From positions 1 to 64,000 of the forward strand of contig JBBRBB010000004.1 of assembly GCA_038206235.1 (NCBI GenBank): 64,000 bases of DNA. The letters run 5' to 3'. Source of the DNA: JBBRBB01 sp038206235 (GTDB taxonomy: Bacteria; Bacteroidota; Bacteroidia; Chitinophagales; Chitinophagaceae). Positions 43,345-52,134 of the stretch are shown piece after piece. The position numbers were made by a program, and so were the translations under genes. Each line of letters begins with the position of its first letter. Within the stretch, counting starts at the first letter, position 1. Under the pieces are notes generated by a model. It was not told where the DNA came from. It made no database searches and saw only the letters and a program-made list of their open reading frames with translations.

Positions 43345-45072
43345 ATGGAAGCGGCAATTGAAGCAAGAGTAAATCAGTGGCTCAATGGAAATTATGATGC
43401 AGAAACCAAAAATGAAATCCGGCGTTTGCAAAAAGAAAAACCCGATGAGCTTACAGAAAGCTTTTATCAAAATCTTGAATTTGGCACCGGCGGATTACGT
43501 GGAATTATGGGCGTGGGCACAAACCGCATGAATAAATATACAGTTGGTATGGCAACACAGGGATTTGCAAATTATCTTAAAAAAACTTATGGCAACACAG
43601 AAATAAAAGTAGCCATTGCACATGACTGTCGTAACAACAGCCGCTTCTTTGCAGAAACTACTGCAAATGTTTTTGCGGCTAACGGCATTAAAGTTTTTTT
43701 ATTTGAAGATTTACGGCCTACACCAGAGCTAAGCTTTGCTATTCGCACATTAAAGTGTCAGGGCGGTGTTGTTTGCACGGCTTCTCATAACCCCAAAGAA
43801 TACAATGGTTATAAAGCATATTGGAATGATGGCGGTCAGTTAGTTCCGCCTCATGATAAAAATGTAATTAAAGAAGTGGAAGCAATAAAAAATGTTGATG
43901 AAATAAAGTTCAGCGGCGGCGAAGCTAATATAACTATTATCGGAAAAGACATGGACGACGCATACATAAGCATGGTGAAGAGTCTCAGTGTATATCCGGA
44001 AATAATTGCGAAGCAGCACGATTTGAAAATTGTTTATACACCCATTCACGGCTCAGGAATTACACTTGTACCAAAGGTTTTGAAAGAATTTGGTTTTACA
44101 AATGTTACCCTTGTTGAAGAACAGGCAAAGCCTGATGGAAATTTTCCTACCGTTAATTATCCAAACCCCGAAGAAAGTGAAACGATGAATCTGGGGTTGA
44201 AAAAAGCAAAAGAAATTGATGCGGATATTTTATTAGGTACTGACCCTGATGCAGACCGTGTAGGCATTGCAGTAAAAAATGAGAAAGGTGAATGGCTTTT
44301 AATGAATGGCAATCAAACTGCCGTGCTTGCATGCGCTTATATGATCGAAGCGAGAAAAGCAAAAGGCATTGCCCGCCCCAATGATATGGTAATAAAAACC
44401 ATAGTTACCACCGAAATGATTGATGCTATTGCAAATGCAAATGGTGTGGCCTGCTACAATGTTCTCACAGGGTTTAAATGGATTGCCGAATTAATAAAAG
44501 AAAAAGAGGGTAAGGAAAATTATATAATAGGCGGGGAAGAAAGCTTTGGTTTAATGATTGGCGATAAGCTGCGCGATAAAGATGCAGTGAGTGCTGTCGC
44601 CTTTCTCTGCGAGATGGCAGCGTATGTAAAAAATAATGGCAAAATCTTATACAGCAAGCTTCTTGAGCTATATGTACAGTATGGCTTTTATCTTGAAAGG
44701 CTTATCAGCAGTACAAAAAAAGGGATGCATGGTCAGGAAGAAATTGCAGAGATGATGAAAGGCTATCGTGAAAATCCACCAACTGAAATTAATAATATTC
44801 CTGTGGTGCAGTTGCTCGATTATGAAACACAAACCGGTAAAAATTTAAAGACAGGTGAAAGCTGGAAAATAAATTTACCGAAGAGTAATGTGCTGCAATT
44901 TATTCTTGAAGACGGAACTAAAATTTCTGCCCGCCCCAGCGGCACAGAACCAAAGATTAAATTTTATTTCAGCGTAAACACAAAGCTTAATAGTGTTGAT
45001 GAATATATGAATACAAAAAAAGTATTAGAAGAAAGAATAAACGGTATAATAAAAAGTATGGGATTGAAATAA
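43345..45072 (+). CDS. Phospho-sugar mutase (phosphoglucomutase/phosphomannomutase)
   Basis: A 575-residue cytosolic enzyme of the alpha-D-phosphohexomutase family. The phosphoserine is Ser147 in CTASHNPKEYNGYK. The metal loop is GTDPDADRVGIAV (about 312-324), the sugar-binding loop is GGEESFGLMIGDKLRDKDA (about 395-413) and the phosphate-binding loop is SARPSGTEPKIKFYF near the C-terminus. It interconverts glucose (or mannose) 1- and 6-phosphate in sugar-nucleotide and storage metabolism. It is full length and intact. Confidence 0.95.
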   Translation: MEAAIEARVNQWLNGNYDAETKNEIRRLQKEKPDELTESFYQNLEFGTGGLRGIMGVGTNRMNKYTVGMATQGFANYLKKTYGNTEIKVAIAHDCRNNSRFFAETTANVFAANGIKVFLFEDLRPTPELSFAIRTLKCQGGVVCTASHNPKEYNGYKAYWNDGGQLVPPHDKNVIKEVEAIKNVDEIKFSGGEANITIIGKDMDDAYISMVKSLSVYPEIIAKQHDLKIVYTPIHGSGITLVPKVLKEFGFTNVTLVEEQAKPDGNFPTVNYPNPEESETMNLGLKKAKEIDADILLGTDPDADRVGIAVKNEKGEWLLMNGNQTAVLACAYMIEARKAKGIARPNDMVIKTIVTTEMIDAIANANGVACYNVLTGFKWIAELIKEKEGKENYIIGGEESFGLMIGDKLRDKDAVSAVAFLCEMAAYVKNNGKILYSKLLELYVQYGFYLERLISSTKKGMHGQEEIAEMMKGYRENPPTEINNIPVVQLLDYETQTGKNLKTGESWKINLPKSNVLQFILEDGTKISARPSGTEPKIKFYFSVNTKLNSVDEYMNTKKVLEERINGIIKSMGLK

Positions 45073-45171
45073 TTTTTGAAACTTCCTTGCCAAGATCTTT
45101 TATCTGTGCAATCCTTAAAAAATTTTTATTAATAAACAATAAAATTCTCCTGAAGGGGTTAGGGGGCTTCT

Positions 45172-45696
45172 ATGAGAAAACTCAGCATGGAAGAATTAGG
45201 CCGCAAAACGGTCGATGAATTTAAGCAGGCAAAAAAAAATAAAATTATTGTTGTGCTCGATAATGTAAGGAGTGTTTATAATGTTGGCAGCATTTTCAGA
45301 ACGGCAGATGCCTTTTTAATTGAGGCAATTTTCATTTGCGGATACACGCCCTTGCCTACGCACAGACAAATGAATAAAACTGCTCTCGGCGCAACGGAAA
45401 CCATTGACTGGCTTCATTTCAAAACTACAGCAGAGGCTGTTATGCAACTACAGCAAAAAAACTATAAAGTATTTGCAGCTGAGCAGGCAGAAGGCAGCAT
45501 TTCTCTTGAAAAATTTCAACCAAAAGATTTTGAAAAAATTTCTGTTGTGTTTGGTAATGAAGTAACCGGCGTACACCAGCAAGTATTACAATCTTGCGAT
45601 GGTTGTATCGAAATTCCGCAGCATGGCATGAAGCATTCATTGAATATATCAGTAGCCGCAGGAATTGTTTTGTGGCGCTTAGTTTATGGTTCCTAA
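45172..45696 (+). CDS. TrmH/SpoU-family RNA 2'-O-methyltransferase
   Basis: A 174-residue SPOUT (knotted) methyltransferase. Motif 1 is VLDNVRSVYNVGSIFRTADA, motif 2 is VVFGNEVTGVHQQVL and motif 3 is IEIPQHGMKHSLNISVAAGI, which form the SAM-binding knot. It modifies a ribose in tRNA or rRNA; which one cannot be read. The spacer upstream carries CCTGAAGGGGTTAGGGGGC, a member of the CCCCTTTAGGGG-type repeats seen at 24603 and 41296. Confidence 0.93.
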   Translation: MRKLSMEELGRKTVDEFKQAKKNKIIVVLDNVRSVYNVGSIFRTADAFLIEAIFICGYTPLPTHRQMNKTALGATETIDWLHFKTTAEAVMQLQQKNYKVFAAEQAEGSISLEKFQPKDFEKISVVFGNEVTGVHQQVLQSCDGCIEIPQHGMKHSLNISVAAGIVLWRLVYGS

Positions 45697-45813
45697 TTAA
45701 AAGTTTACGGATTTCAGAAGTTTAAACTCGTAAACATTTGAAACTATAGAGCTGGCTTTAGAAAAAATAAAAATTGAAATTTATATTTATACTTTCTCTT
45801 CTTAATAACAAAA

Positions 45814-46367
45814 TTGAACCAATCAATAAAATCTATCGCTGCATTAGCAATACTCAATGAAGTAAAAAAACAACTGCAAAATGAAAATAATAAAGATTTC
45901 AAGTTAGAGGAGACAGCGAAGCAACTTACGCTGTACATAACAATGCTCAAAAGAAAGACCTGACAAAAAATAAAGAAATAGCTTCTATACTTGCTGACCT
46001 TGGAATGAAAATAAAAATACTTGAACATGTAGAGAAGGATGAGTTTAAGAATCCTGAATTAGAAATTAATGGAAATTTGGCTGATAATAAAATACCTAAT
46101 CCTGAACTTTACAAAATAATTGAAAATCCTATTTATAATGCTGCTAAATCAGCGGTTAAGCAAACTGCAACGGATGTGGTTATAAAGCTTCGGTCAAATT
46201 ATGATTACGAAACAGTTGTCAAAGGTGTTGCGAGTGCCTTCAGGCAAACAACAATTGAAAGAATATACCTCAACTTTTTAGGAAAATCTATAGTAGTTAT
46301 TAACAGAGATAATTATGAAAGCGGGGTTTATAAACGTGCTATTAAAAACGGTTATCTTAATCCATAA
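45814..46367 (+). pseudogene. Unidentified protein, apparently frameshifted
   Basis: From TTG 45814 the plus strand reads LNQSIKSIAALAILNEVKKQ and continues to a TGA at about 45963. In another frame the sequence continues to TAA 46367 as NNAQKKDLTKNKEIASILAD, then LGMKIKILEHVEKDEF and RQTTIERIYLNFLGKSIVVI. Together they look like one helical protein of about 180 residues with an indel near 45920. An ATG at 46005 could still give a 120-residue product. No family is recognised. Confidence 0.45.
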
Positions 46368-46393
46368 AAAAAATGGGCACCGTAGCACCCATT
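46364..46393 (-). terminator. Minus-strand hairpin with T run
   Basis: On the minus strand AATGGG and CCCATT form a short stem around a 10-base loop, followed by eight T. It would end transcription of the small minus-strand relic next to it. The same stem may slow plus-strand transcription. Confidence 0.5.
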
Positions 46394-46432
46394 CGGCGCA
46401 GTTGGCCATTTCTGACCGCCCGCAATGCAAAG

Positions 46433-46570
46433 TTATACAACAATTAAGTCATTTACCAAATCGTCATAGTTAATAATCTTATATGCCCAAACCATTTCAC
46501 ATGCTTCTTCCTCAATTTTAAGTTCAGGATTGCAAATGCAATCTGAATTTTCTTCATCAGATTAGCTCAT
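46433..46570 (-). pseudogene. Small acidic protein relic with an early stop
   Basis: From ATG 46570 the frame has TAA at the third codon, then stays open for 42 codons (CNPELKIEEEACEMVWAYKI and NYDDLVNDLIVV) to TAA at 46433. The composition is protein-like and a terminator follows on the same strand. One nonsense change seems to have killed it. No family recognised. Confidence 0.35.
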
Positions 46571-46616
46571 CAACTTATTCTACATTTGCTAATTCAATCA
46601 AACAAAAAAAAACAAA

Positions 46617-46826
46617 ATGGAAAATCTCATCAAATTAGTTACAGAAAAAACAGGTATTTCTGAAGCACAGGCTCAAACAGCAGTACACACAATGCTTTCA
46701 TTTTTAAAAGATAAAATGCCCGGCGGAATTGGAGATCAGGTTGAATCTTTTCTTAAAGGCGGCGCAGGTTCTATGGACGATATGGCCGGTGGGCTTAAAG
46801 ATAAAATAGGAGGCATGTTTAAATAA
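46617..46826 (+). CDS. Small conserved helical protein
   Basis: A 69-residue protein with an N-terminal helical domain (LIKLVTEKTGISEAQAQTAV and HTMLSFLKDKMPGGIGDQV) and a Gly/Met-rich end (GGLKDKIGGMFK). Similar short proteins occur across Bacteroidota, related to DUF2267- or DUF2780-like domains. It has no signal peptide. Function unknown. The methyltransferase gene starts 20 bases later on the same strand. Confidence 0.75.
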   Translation: MENLIKLVTEKTGISEAQAQTAVHTMLSFLKDKMPGGIGDQVESFLKGGAGSMDDMAGGLKDKIGGMFK

Positions 46827-46846
46827 AAAATAAAAACAAAATATCC

Positions 46847-47467
46847 ATGTCCGGCGACTACAAAAATCATTGGGAAAATATTTATAAAACAAAACAACCC
46901 CATGAAGTTAGCTGGACACAGGATGCTCCTAAAACCTCTCTCTATTTTATTCGCAGTTTTAACCTTCCCAAATCAGCCGCTATTATTGATATTGGGGGCG
47001 GCGACAGCAAGCTCGTTGACTTTCTGATTGAAGATGGATATTATAACATCACCGTGCTTGGTATAAGTGAACACTCATTGAACAAGGCAAAGCAGCGTCT
47101 TGGCGATAAAGCTGAAAAAGTAAAATGGATTGTCAGCAACATCACTGATTTTTCTTCTGCAGCTTCCTATGATTTGTGGTACGACCGTGCTGCCTTTCAT
47201 TTTTTAACCGCAGAACCTCAGGCAAAAAAATATGTTTCCATTGCAAGAGAAGCAGTTAAAGATAAAGGCTTCCTTACTATAGCAACCTTTAGTACAAGCG
47301 GACCCAAAAAATGCAGCGGGCTTGAAATAAAACAATATAGCGAAGTAACCCTGACAAAATTTGAAAACGGGTTCAAAAAACTCGAATGCATTACTCAAGA
47401 ACACCTCACGCCATTTAATACACCTCAGAATTTTTTGTTTTGCAGCTTTCAGAAGCATACAAATTAA
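46847..47467 (+). CDS. Class I SAM-dependent methyltransferase
   Basis: A 206-residue Rossmann-fold methyltransferase. Motif I is AAIIDIGGGDSKLVDFL (about 44-60), the acidic residue of motif II falls in NITVLGISEHSLNKA, and the later strand is YDLWYDRAAFHFL. The start HWENIYKTKQPHEVSW is typical for a widespread small-molecule methyltransferase group. The substrate is unknown. Confidence 0.9.
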   Translation: MSGDYKNHWENIYKTKQPHEVSWTQDAPKTSLYFIRSFNLPKSAAIIDIGGGDSKLVDFLIEDGYYNITVLGISEHSLNKAKQRLGDKAEKVKWIVSNITDFSSAASYDLWYDRAAFHFLTAEPQAKKYVSIAREAVKDKGFLTIATFSTSGPKKCSGLEIKQYSEVTLTKFENGFKKLECITQEHLTPFNTPQNFLFCSFQKHTN

Positions 47468-47732
47468 TAGGATCAATTCCCGAAATTCAATAACAAGCAA
47501 CCCTTTTTTAAAAAGCTGTGTTTTATTATAATATATTTATTACAACTATGCAAAATATTTATATCTTGTACTGGTTTTTTATTTCAGCCAAACTGCTCGC
47601 AAAGTCCTGTGGACAAACTGCTGTTGCCATGACACAACTTTTATATCATCCTAAGAATATAATAAACCAAAATGAATTTTCTTATTCATCTTTAATTATA
47701 AAAACTAACATTAATTTAAAAACTAACAATTT

Positions 47733-50375
47733 ATGAAAAAAAGATTACTGCTGCTTTGCGCCGCACTATGCGCATTACATGTATTTGCGCAAAATATAAA
47801 CCTGAAGGGAAAAGGGGGTATAAGCAATCAATTCACACAGGTAAATGAAAATGTAAAAATTAATTTTCTTTCATCAAACCTAAAAGAATTGCTTCAGCTT
47901 AATCCAAACTCTAACCTTGTTTTAGTTAAAACAGAAGACGACCGTCTTGGCTTTATTCATTACCGTTATTATCAAACCTATTCAAATATTCCGGTTGAAA
48001 AAACTATGCTCAAAGTGCATACTCAGAATGGATTTTTAAAAAACATCAGCGGCACTATTGTTACCGATTTCGATGCCACAATGGACAAGCGAAATCATGC
48101 TTCTGTTTCTGCTGCTCAATCTGTGTCAATAGCCATTAGGCATGTTGCTGCAAAAAAATATGCATGGCAGGATGCGGGCATGGAGCAGCGAATTAAAGAA
48201 CAATTCAAAAATGCAAAAGCTACTTTTTATCCAACGGCCCAATTAGTATGGTATAATCCTGGAGAGTCTCTTAACCCAAGAGAACTTACATTATGCTATA
48301 AGGTTGATGTGTATGCATTGCAGCCATTGAGCAGGGCAAATTATTTTATAGATGCGCAAACAGGAAAGGTGACAGGCAAAGAAGATGAAATATATTTTTC
48401 TGATGCAACAGGAACGGCAAATACCGCATGGAGCGGCACGCAAACCATTCATTCAGATTTTACCGGTACACAATATCGCCTGCGAGACCTTACCAAAGGA
48501 AATGGTGTTATTACTGTGCATGGTGAAAGCGGCAAAAGAGGTCAGGATTATACCAGCACTTCTGCTAACTGGAGTTTAACCAGCTTTGACCAGGCGGCTA
48601 TGGATGCTCATTATGGTGTTGAACAAACATACTCTTATTACAAGGTAAATTTTGGAAGGAATAGTTATGATGACAATGGAACGACCTTATATAGTTATGT
48701 AAACGACCCCACTTATATTGATAATGCTTTTTGGGATGGAAGCGCCATGAACTTTAATAAACGTTCTACCGGAGAGCCTGGTGGTGTTACCGGCATTGAT
48801 GTTACAGGGCATGAATTAACACACGGTGTAACACAGGAAAGCTGCGCTCTGGAATATAGCTATGAATCCGGCGCTATCAATGAAAGCCTTAGTGATATTA
48901 TGGGTAAATCAGTTCAGTTCTGGGCAAAGCCAACGGATGTTAACTGGCTTTTGAGTAACGACATGAACTGGATAATTCGTGATATGAGTAACCCCAATAC
49001 AGAGTTTCAACCCGACACTTATAAAGGAACATACTGGTACACCGGCTTTTTCGATAATGGCGGAGTACATACCAACAGCGGTGTTGGAAATTTTATGTTT
49101 TACTTATTGGTTAATGGCGGTTCAGGCACCAATGACAATGGAGATGCTTATACTGTTTCAGCAATAGGTCTTACAAAAACAGACCAGATTATTTACCGGT
49201 CTCAAACCGTTTATCTTACATCAACTTCTAAGTATGCAGACTGGCGCAATGCCTGCATTCTTGGTGCCGCTGATTTATATGGAGCAGCTTCCACTGAAGT
49301 TGCGGCAGTTAAAGATGCGTTTTATGCTGTGGGTATCGGCACTTCATCTGCTGGCTGCGATGCGCCTTTCGGCTTGTCAGTAACGAATACTACACATACA
49401 AGCGCAACAGTAAGCTGGGCGCCTTCTATTGGCGTTACGGGTTACAACATGCAATGGAAGCTTACCACCTCAACTGCATGGCGAACTGTTTCAAATATAA
49501 CCGCCACTTCGTACAAGCTTACTGGCTTATTACCCGGTGTGTCATACGATTTTAAAGTTCAAAGTATTTGTACAAGCGGAGCTACAAGCGGGTACAGTGA
49601 TGTGTATACTTTTACCACTAATGCGCTTGTTAGTTATTGCGCTTCTGCAGGGTTAAGCACTTCTTATGAATACATAGACAGAGTAGCTTTGGGAGGAAAA
49701 GGCTATTCAAGCGGAGATAATGGCGGGTATGGTAATTTTATAAATCTCGGCGGCGCAGTACAAAAAAATATCTCACTCAGTTTAATATTAACACCGGGCT
49801 TTGCCAACGCAACTTATGCAGAGTATTGGACTGCATATATAGATTATAATCAGGATGGAGATTTTGCAGATGCTAATGAACTTATCGGCACTGCAACATC
49901 CGTTTCCGCTGCTCCCGCAACCATTCAGTTTACTGTTCCTGCTTCAGCAAAGAATGGAATTACAAGGGTAAGAGTTCAGATGAGCTATGGCAGTCAGACA
50001 ACTGACCCCTGTGCTACATTCTCTTTCGGTGAGGTTGAAGATTACACCATAAAAATTTCAACGGCTGCAGAAAATTCTATTGCAGATGCAAATAAAGAAA
50101 CCAGCGGCGCATCATTTATTTCTGTAAAACCTAATCCGATAAAAGGATCTTCTGCAACTGCAGAATTAAATGCATTGAAAGGGGGAAATGTTACTATAAG
50201 AATTACAGACCTTTCTGGCCGGCCTTTACTATTGCAGCAGGTAGCCAATATTGTTGCAGGAAAAAATACTTTTACTTTAAATGGATTAGATAAATTAACG
50301 CATGGAGTATTTATGATAGAGGCAGAACAAAATAATATTGTGATTGCCCGCAGTCAATTGATTGCAGATAAGTAG
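47733..50375 (+). CDS. Secreted thermolysin-like M4 metalloprotease with FN3, GEVED and T9SS domains
   Basis: An 880-residue secreted protease. It has a signal peptide (1-20), an FTP propeptide (about 40-190, DDRLGFIHYRYYQTYSNIPV), the M4 catalytic domain (about 215-535) with zinc ligands His360 and His364 and catalytic Glu361 in GHELTHGVTQ, and the third ligand Glu384 in GAINESLSDIMG. A fibronectin III domain (about 541-630), a GEVED domain (about 640-770, ending GEVEDYTIKI) and a T9SS sorting domain (about 790-880) follow. It should be exported and anchored or released at the surface, feeding on protein. A perfect terminator closes the gene. Confidence 0.95.
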   Translation: MKKRLLLLCAALCALHVFAQNINLKGKGGISNQFTQVNENVKINFLSSNLKELLQLNPNSNLVLVKTEDDRLGFIHYRYYQTYSNIPVEKTMLKVHTQNGFLKNISGTIVTDFDATMDKRNHASVSAAQSVSIAIRHVAAKKYAWQDAGMEQRIKEQFKNAKATFYPTAQLVWYNPGESLNPRELTLCYKVDVYALQPLSRANYFIDAQTGKVTGKEDEIYFSDATGTANTAWSGTQTIHSDFTGTQYRLRDLTKGNGVITVHGESGKRGQDYTSTSANWSLTSFDQAAMDAHYGVEQTYSYYKVNFGRNSYDDNGTTLYSYVNDPTYIDNAFWDGSAMNFNKRSTGEPGGVTGIDVTGHELTHGVTQESCALEYSYESGAINESLSDIMGKSVQFWAKPTDVNWLLSNDMNWIIRDMSNPNTEFQPDTYKGTYWYTGFFDNGGVHTNSGVGNFMFYLLVNGGSGTNDNGDAYTVSAIGLTKTDQIIYRSQTVYLTSTSKYADWRNACILGAADLYGAASTEVAAVKDAFYAVGIGTSSAGCDAPFGLSVTNTTHTSATVSWAPSIGVTGYNMQWKLTTSTAWRTVSNITATSYKLTGLLPGVSYDFKVQSICTSGATSGYSDVYTFTTNALVSYCASAGLSTSYEYIDRVALGGKGYSSGDNGGYGNFINLGGAVQKNISLSLILTPGFANATYAEYWTAYIDYNQDGDFADANELIGTATSVSAAPATIQFTVPASAKNGITRVRVQMSYGSQTTDPCATFSFGEVEDYTIKISTAAENSIADANKETSGASFISVKPNPIKGSSATAELNALKGGNVTIRITDLSGRPLLLQQVANIVAGKNTFTLNGLDKLTHGVFMIEAEQNNIVIARSQLIADK

Positions 50376-50394
50376 TTGTTTGTTTATACTTGAT

Positions 50395-50432
50395 AAAAGA
50401 GGTTGTGCTGCCTTGCAGCACAACCTCTTTTT
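50395..50432 (+). terminator. Perfect rho-independent terminator after the M4 protease
   Basis: A 17-bp perfect stem (AAAAGAGGTTGTGCTGC with GCAGCACAACCTCTTTT) closes on a 3-base loop and ends in a T run. It sits 20 bases after the protease stop. A group II intron fragment begins immediately downstream. Confidence 0.93.
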
Positions 50433-50435
50433 AAT

Positions 50436-50640
50436 GTGTCAGGCATGTATATCAGCTATGGTGCAAGTCCATAATACGCTTTACAGTAAGGAGCATTAAC
50501 CAAGAGTCCCGCAAAATGCGAGATTCACTGCGGGGTGTAATCTGTCCAAAGGACTCCTATGGAGAAGGAAGCTGCGGCAAACATTAGAGCGTGCGAATCC
50601 CGCATGTGCGCAATGGCTACCTTCGTACTCGATTTTTATC
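50436..50640 (+). ncRNA. Group II intron 5' fragment (domain I), no reverse transcriptase
   Basis: The stretch beginning GTGTCAGGCATG looks like the 5' part of a bacterial group II intron: GGTGCAAGTCC, a CCCGC/GCGGG stem, GTGTAATCTGTCC, and GGAGAAGGAAGCTGCGGCAA followed by AC, the hallmark of the domain I core. After about 205 bases it breaks off without domains II-VI or an intron-encoded protein. It therefore cannot splice or move. It starts four bases past the T run of the terminator, the preferred target of class C introns. The assignment is by motif memory; an Rfam search would settle it. Confidence 0.6.
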
Positions 50641-50667
50641 TTTGCAAAGGGAGATAATAATATAAAT

Positions 50668-50704
50668 TAAAAAAGTGTCCCGCAGTTTATTGCAGGGCAC
50701 TTTA
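50668..50704 (-). terminator. Terminator of the histone H1-like gene
   Basis: On the minus strand AAGTGCCCTGCA pairs with TGCGGGACACTT (one or two mismatches) and is followed by a T run. It lies just after the stop of the Lys/Ala-rich protein gene. Confidence 0.75.
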
Positions 50705-50717
50705 CATTTAAAGTATA

Positions 50718-51194
50718 TTACTCGCTTGCTGAGGAAGGTTCATTATTCCCTTCCATATTTTCATCGGGGCGTGATGGCGTCTCCATATTTTTATTTTCGT
50801 TTTCTGCGGGCATTCGCATCATTGAATTGTTGCTTTCATCAGATGTTGATGTTCCTGTAGTGGGTCTTGCAGAAGCGACTTTTGGTCTCACCCGCGGTGC
50901 AGCTTTTTTGGCACTTGCTTTTTTGGCTGGTCTTGCAGCAGCTTTCTTTGGTGGTGCAGCTTTTTTCACAGCCTTTTTAGGCGCAGCCTTCTTTACACTT
51001 TTTTTGGGTGCCGCCCTTTTAGGAAGCGCCTTTTTTACGGCCTTTTTTGCTGTTGCTTTTTTAGGAATTGATTTTTTTGCTGCTGCTTTTTTAACCGCTT
51101 TTTTTAACCTGCTTTTATTAGGTGCTGATTTTTTTGCGGCGGCTTTTTTTGGAGCGGCTTTTTTTGCGGGGTTTTTTTTATTTGCTTTAGCCAT
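50718..51194 (-). CDS. Histone H1-like Lys/Ala-rich DNA-binding protein with an acidic tail
   Basis: A 158-residue protein in two parts. Residues 1-110 are tandem AAPKKAVKK-type repeats (Lys, Ala, Pro), like the C-terminal tail of histone H1 and bacterial H1-like proteins, which condense DNA. Residues 111-158 are quite different, rich in Ser, Asn, Glu and Met (ENENKNMETPSRPDENMEGN), acidic and disordered. There is no globular domain. DNA binding is inferred from composition. Its terminator lies just downstream. Confidence 0.85.
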   Translation of the reverse strand: MAKANKKNPAKKAAPKKAAAKKSAPNKSRLKKAVKKAAAKKSIPKKATAKKAVKKALPKRAAPKKSVKKAAPKKAVKKAAPPKKAAARPAKKASAKKAAPRVRPKVASARPTTGTSTSDESNNSMMRMPAENENKNMETPSRPDENMEGNNEPSSASE

Positions 51195-51837
51195 GAGGAT
51201 TATTTTAATTTGATGGTAAAATGAATTCGTTAAGTTATAAACAGTTTTTCAAATAAAAACATTTCATGCAAAAAATTATTAAATAAAGTTGAAAATTAGC
51301 AACAACCCATATAAATTAGCAACTTGTATAAACACCTATTTTTGGCGGATGAACAAATTTAAAAGAAGTAAAAAGAAAAATCGAAAAACTTTATTTTACA
51401 ACTTGCAGATTGTGCAAACCATAATTGGCATTGTATAAACATTTTTTGCGTTGTAGTTGTAAAAGCACTTTATGCGTTGGAAGTGCTTAAGTGGTGGGAT
51501 AGCCAATTAACTCCATTATGATGCAGAACAGAAAACAAGGCTTTTGTTTCATTTATTTTTTTAGGAAAGGTTATTCAAACTACATACCAATTATGGGATC
51601 TGTGTAAGAATGACATTTTTTTATTGTAGTCGGCTTTTTGTTTTCTCTAAAGATGTCCTTTGAACAGAGCACCTCAGTTGAGCAATCCATTCATTTGAAG
51701 TTTTTCATGGGGACAAATTTTTTTCAACATTGATGTGCAAAACAAACTTTAATCTTTTTGAAAGGAAATATTTCCTGAATAAAAAAGGTGTGTATATTGA
51801 GACGCTCAGCATACAGAGTTAAGCAATCGTTTTAAAA
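51195..51837. other. 643-bp AT-rich intergenic region with a methylase gene relic
   Basis: Bases 51365-51424 read EVKRKIEKLYFTTCRLCKP and a stop, nearly the same as NVKRKIEKLYLTTCRKCKT in the methylase gene downstream (52483-52542); the first 27 shared bases are identical. This is a fragment of a second copy. The rest holds no gene that I can support; AT-rich tracts close to 51700-51830 could hold the promoter of the RadC-like gene. Confidence 0.6.
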
Positions 51838-52134
51838 ATGGAAAATCATTCAACATACAAACATCCCGGTGGAAAACTCAGACGACTGGGACCGCATAAA
51901 TGCACTGAGGTTGATCTTCTGTCCATAATAATCAACAGCGGCACAAAAAAACTCACTGCCCGGCAAATTGCAGAAAATTTACTCGACAAATATGCGAACG
52001 TTTATTACTTACAGGGAAAAACATTAGCAGAGATAATGGAGATTGAAGGAATTGGCGCAGTAAAAGCAACTCAAATAGCTGCGGTATTTGAATTATGCAG
52101 AAGAATAATCATACACAGCGAACGGGAATCCTAA
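51838..52134 (+). CDS. RadC N-terminal-like helix-hairpin-helix protein
   Basis: A 98-residue stand-alone version of the UPF0758/RadC N-terminal domain: GGKLRRLGPHKCTEVDLLSI, INSGTKKLTARQIAENLLDK and the HhH motif IMEIEGIGAVKATQIAAVFE. The RadC metal-dependent JAB-like domain is absent. HhH motifs bind DNA backbone. Its stop is followed directly by the ATG of the methylase gene (TAAATG), so the two are translationally coupled and probably act together. The role is inferred. Confidence 0.85.
   Translation: MENHSTYKHPGGKLRRLGPHKCTEVDLLSIIINSGTKKLTARQIAENLLDKYANVYYLQGKTLAEIMEIEGIGAVKATQIAAVFELCRRIIIHSERES

Noticed and set aside
45744..46028. 94-codon minus-strand frame
   Set aside because: Phe/Ser/Tyr-rich composition typical of the complement of A-rich coding sequence; the plus strand has better protein-like frames.
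47518..47732. 72-codon ORF ahead of the M4 protease
   Set aside because: It overlaps the protease start, has biased AT-rich composition and no protein-like pattern; it is probably the 5' leader.
50827..51213. 128-codon hydrophobic frame opposite the histone H1-like gene
   Set aside because: It is the complement of Lys/Ala-rich codons, which yields Phe/Ala/Leu runs. The terminator and codon pattern support the minus-strand gene.
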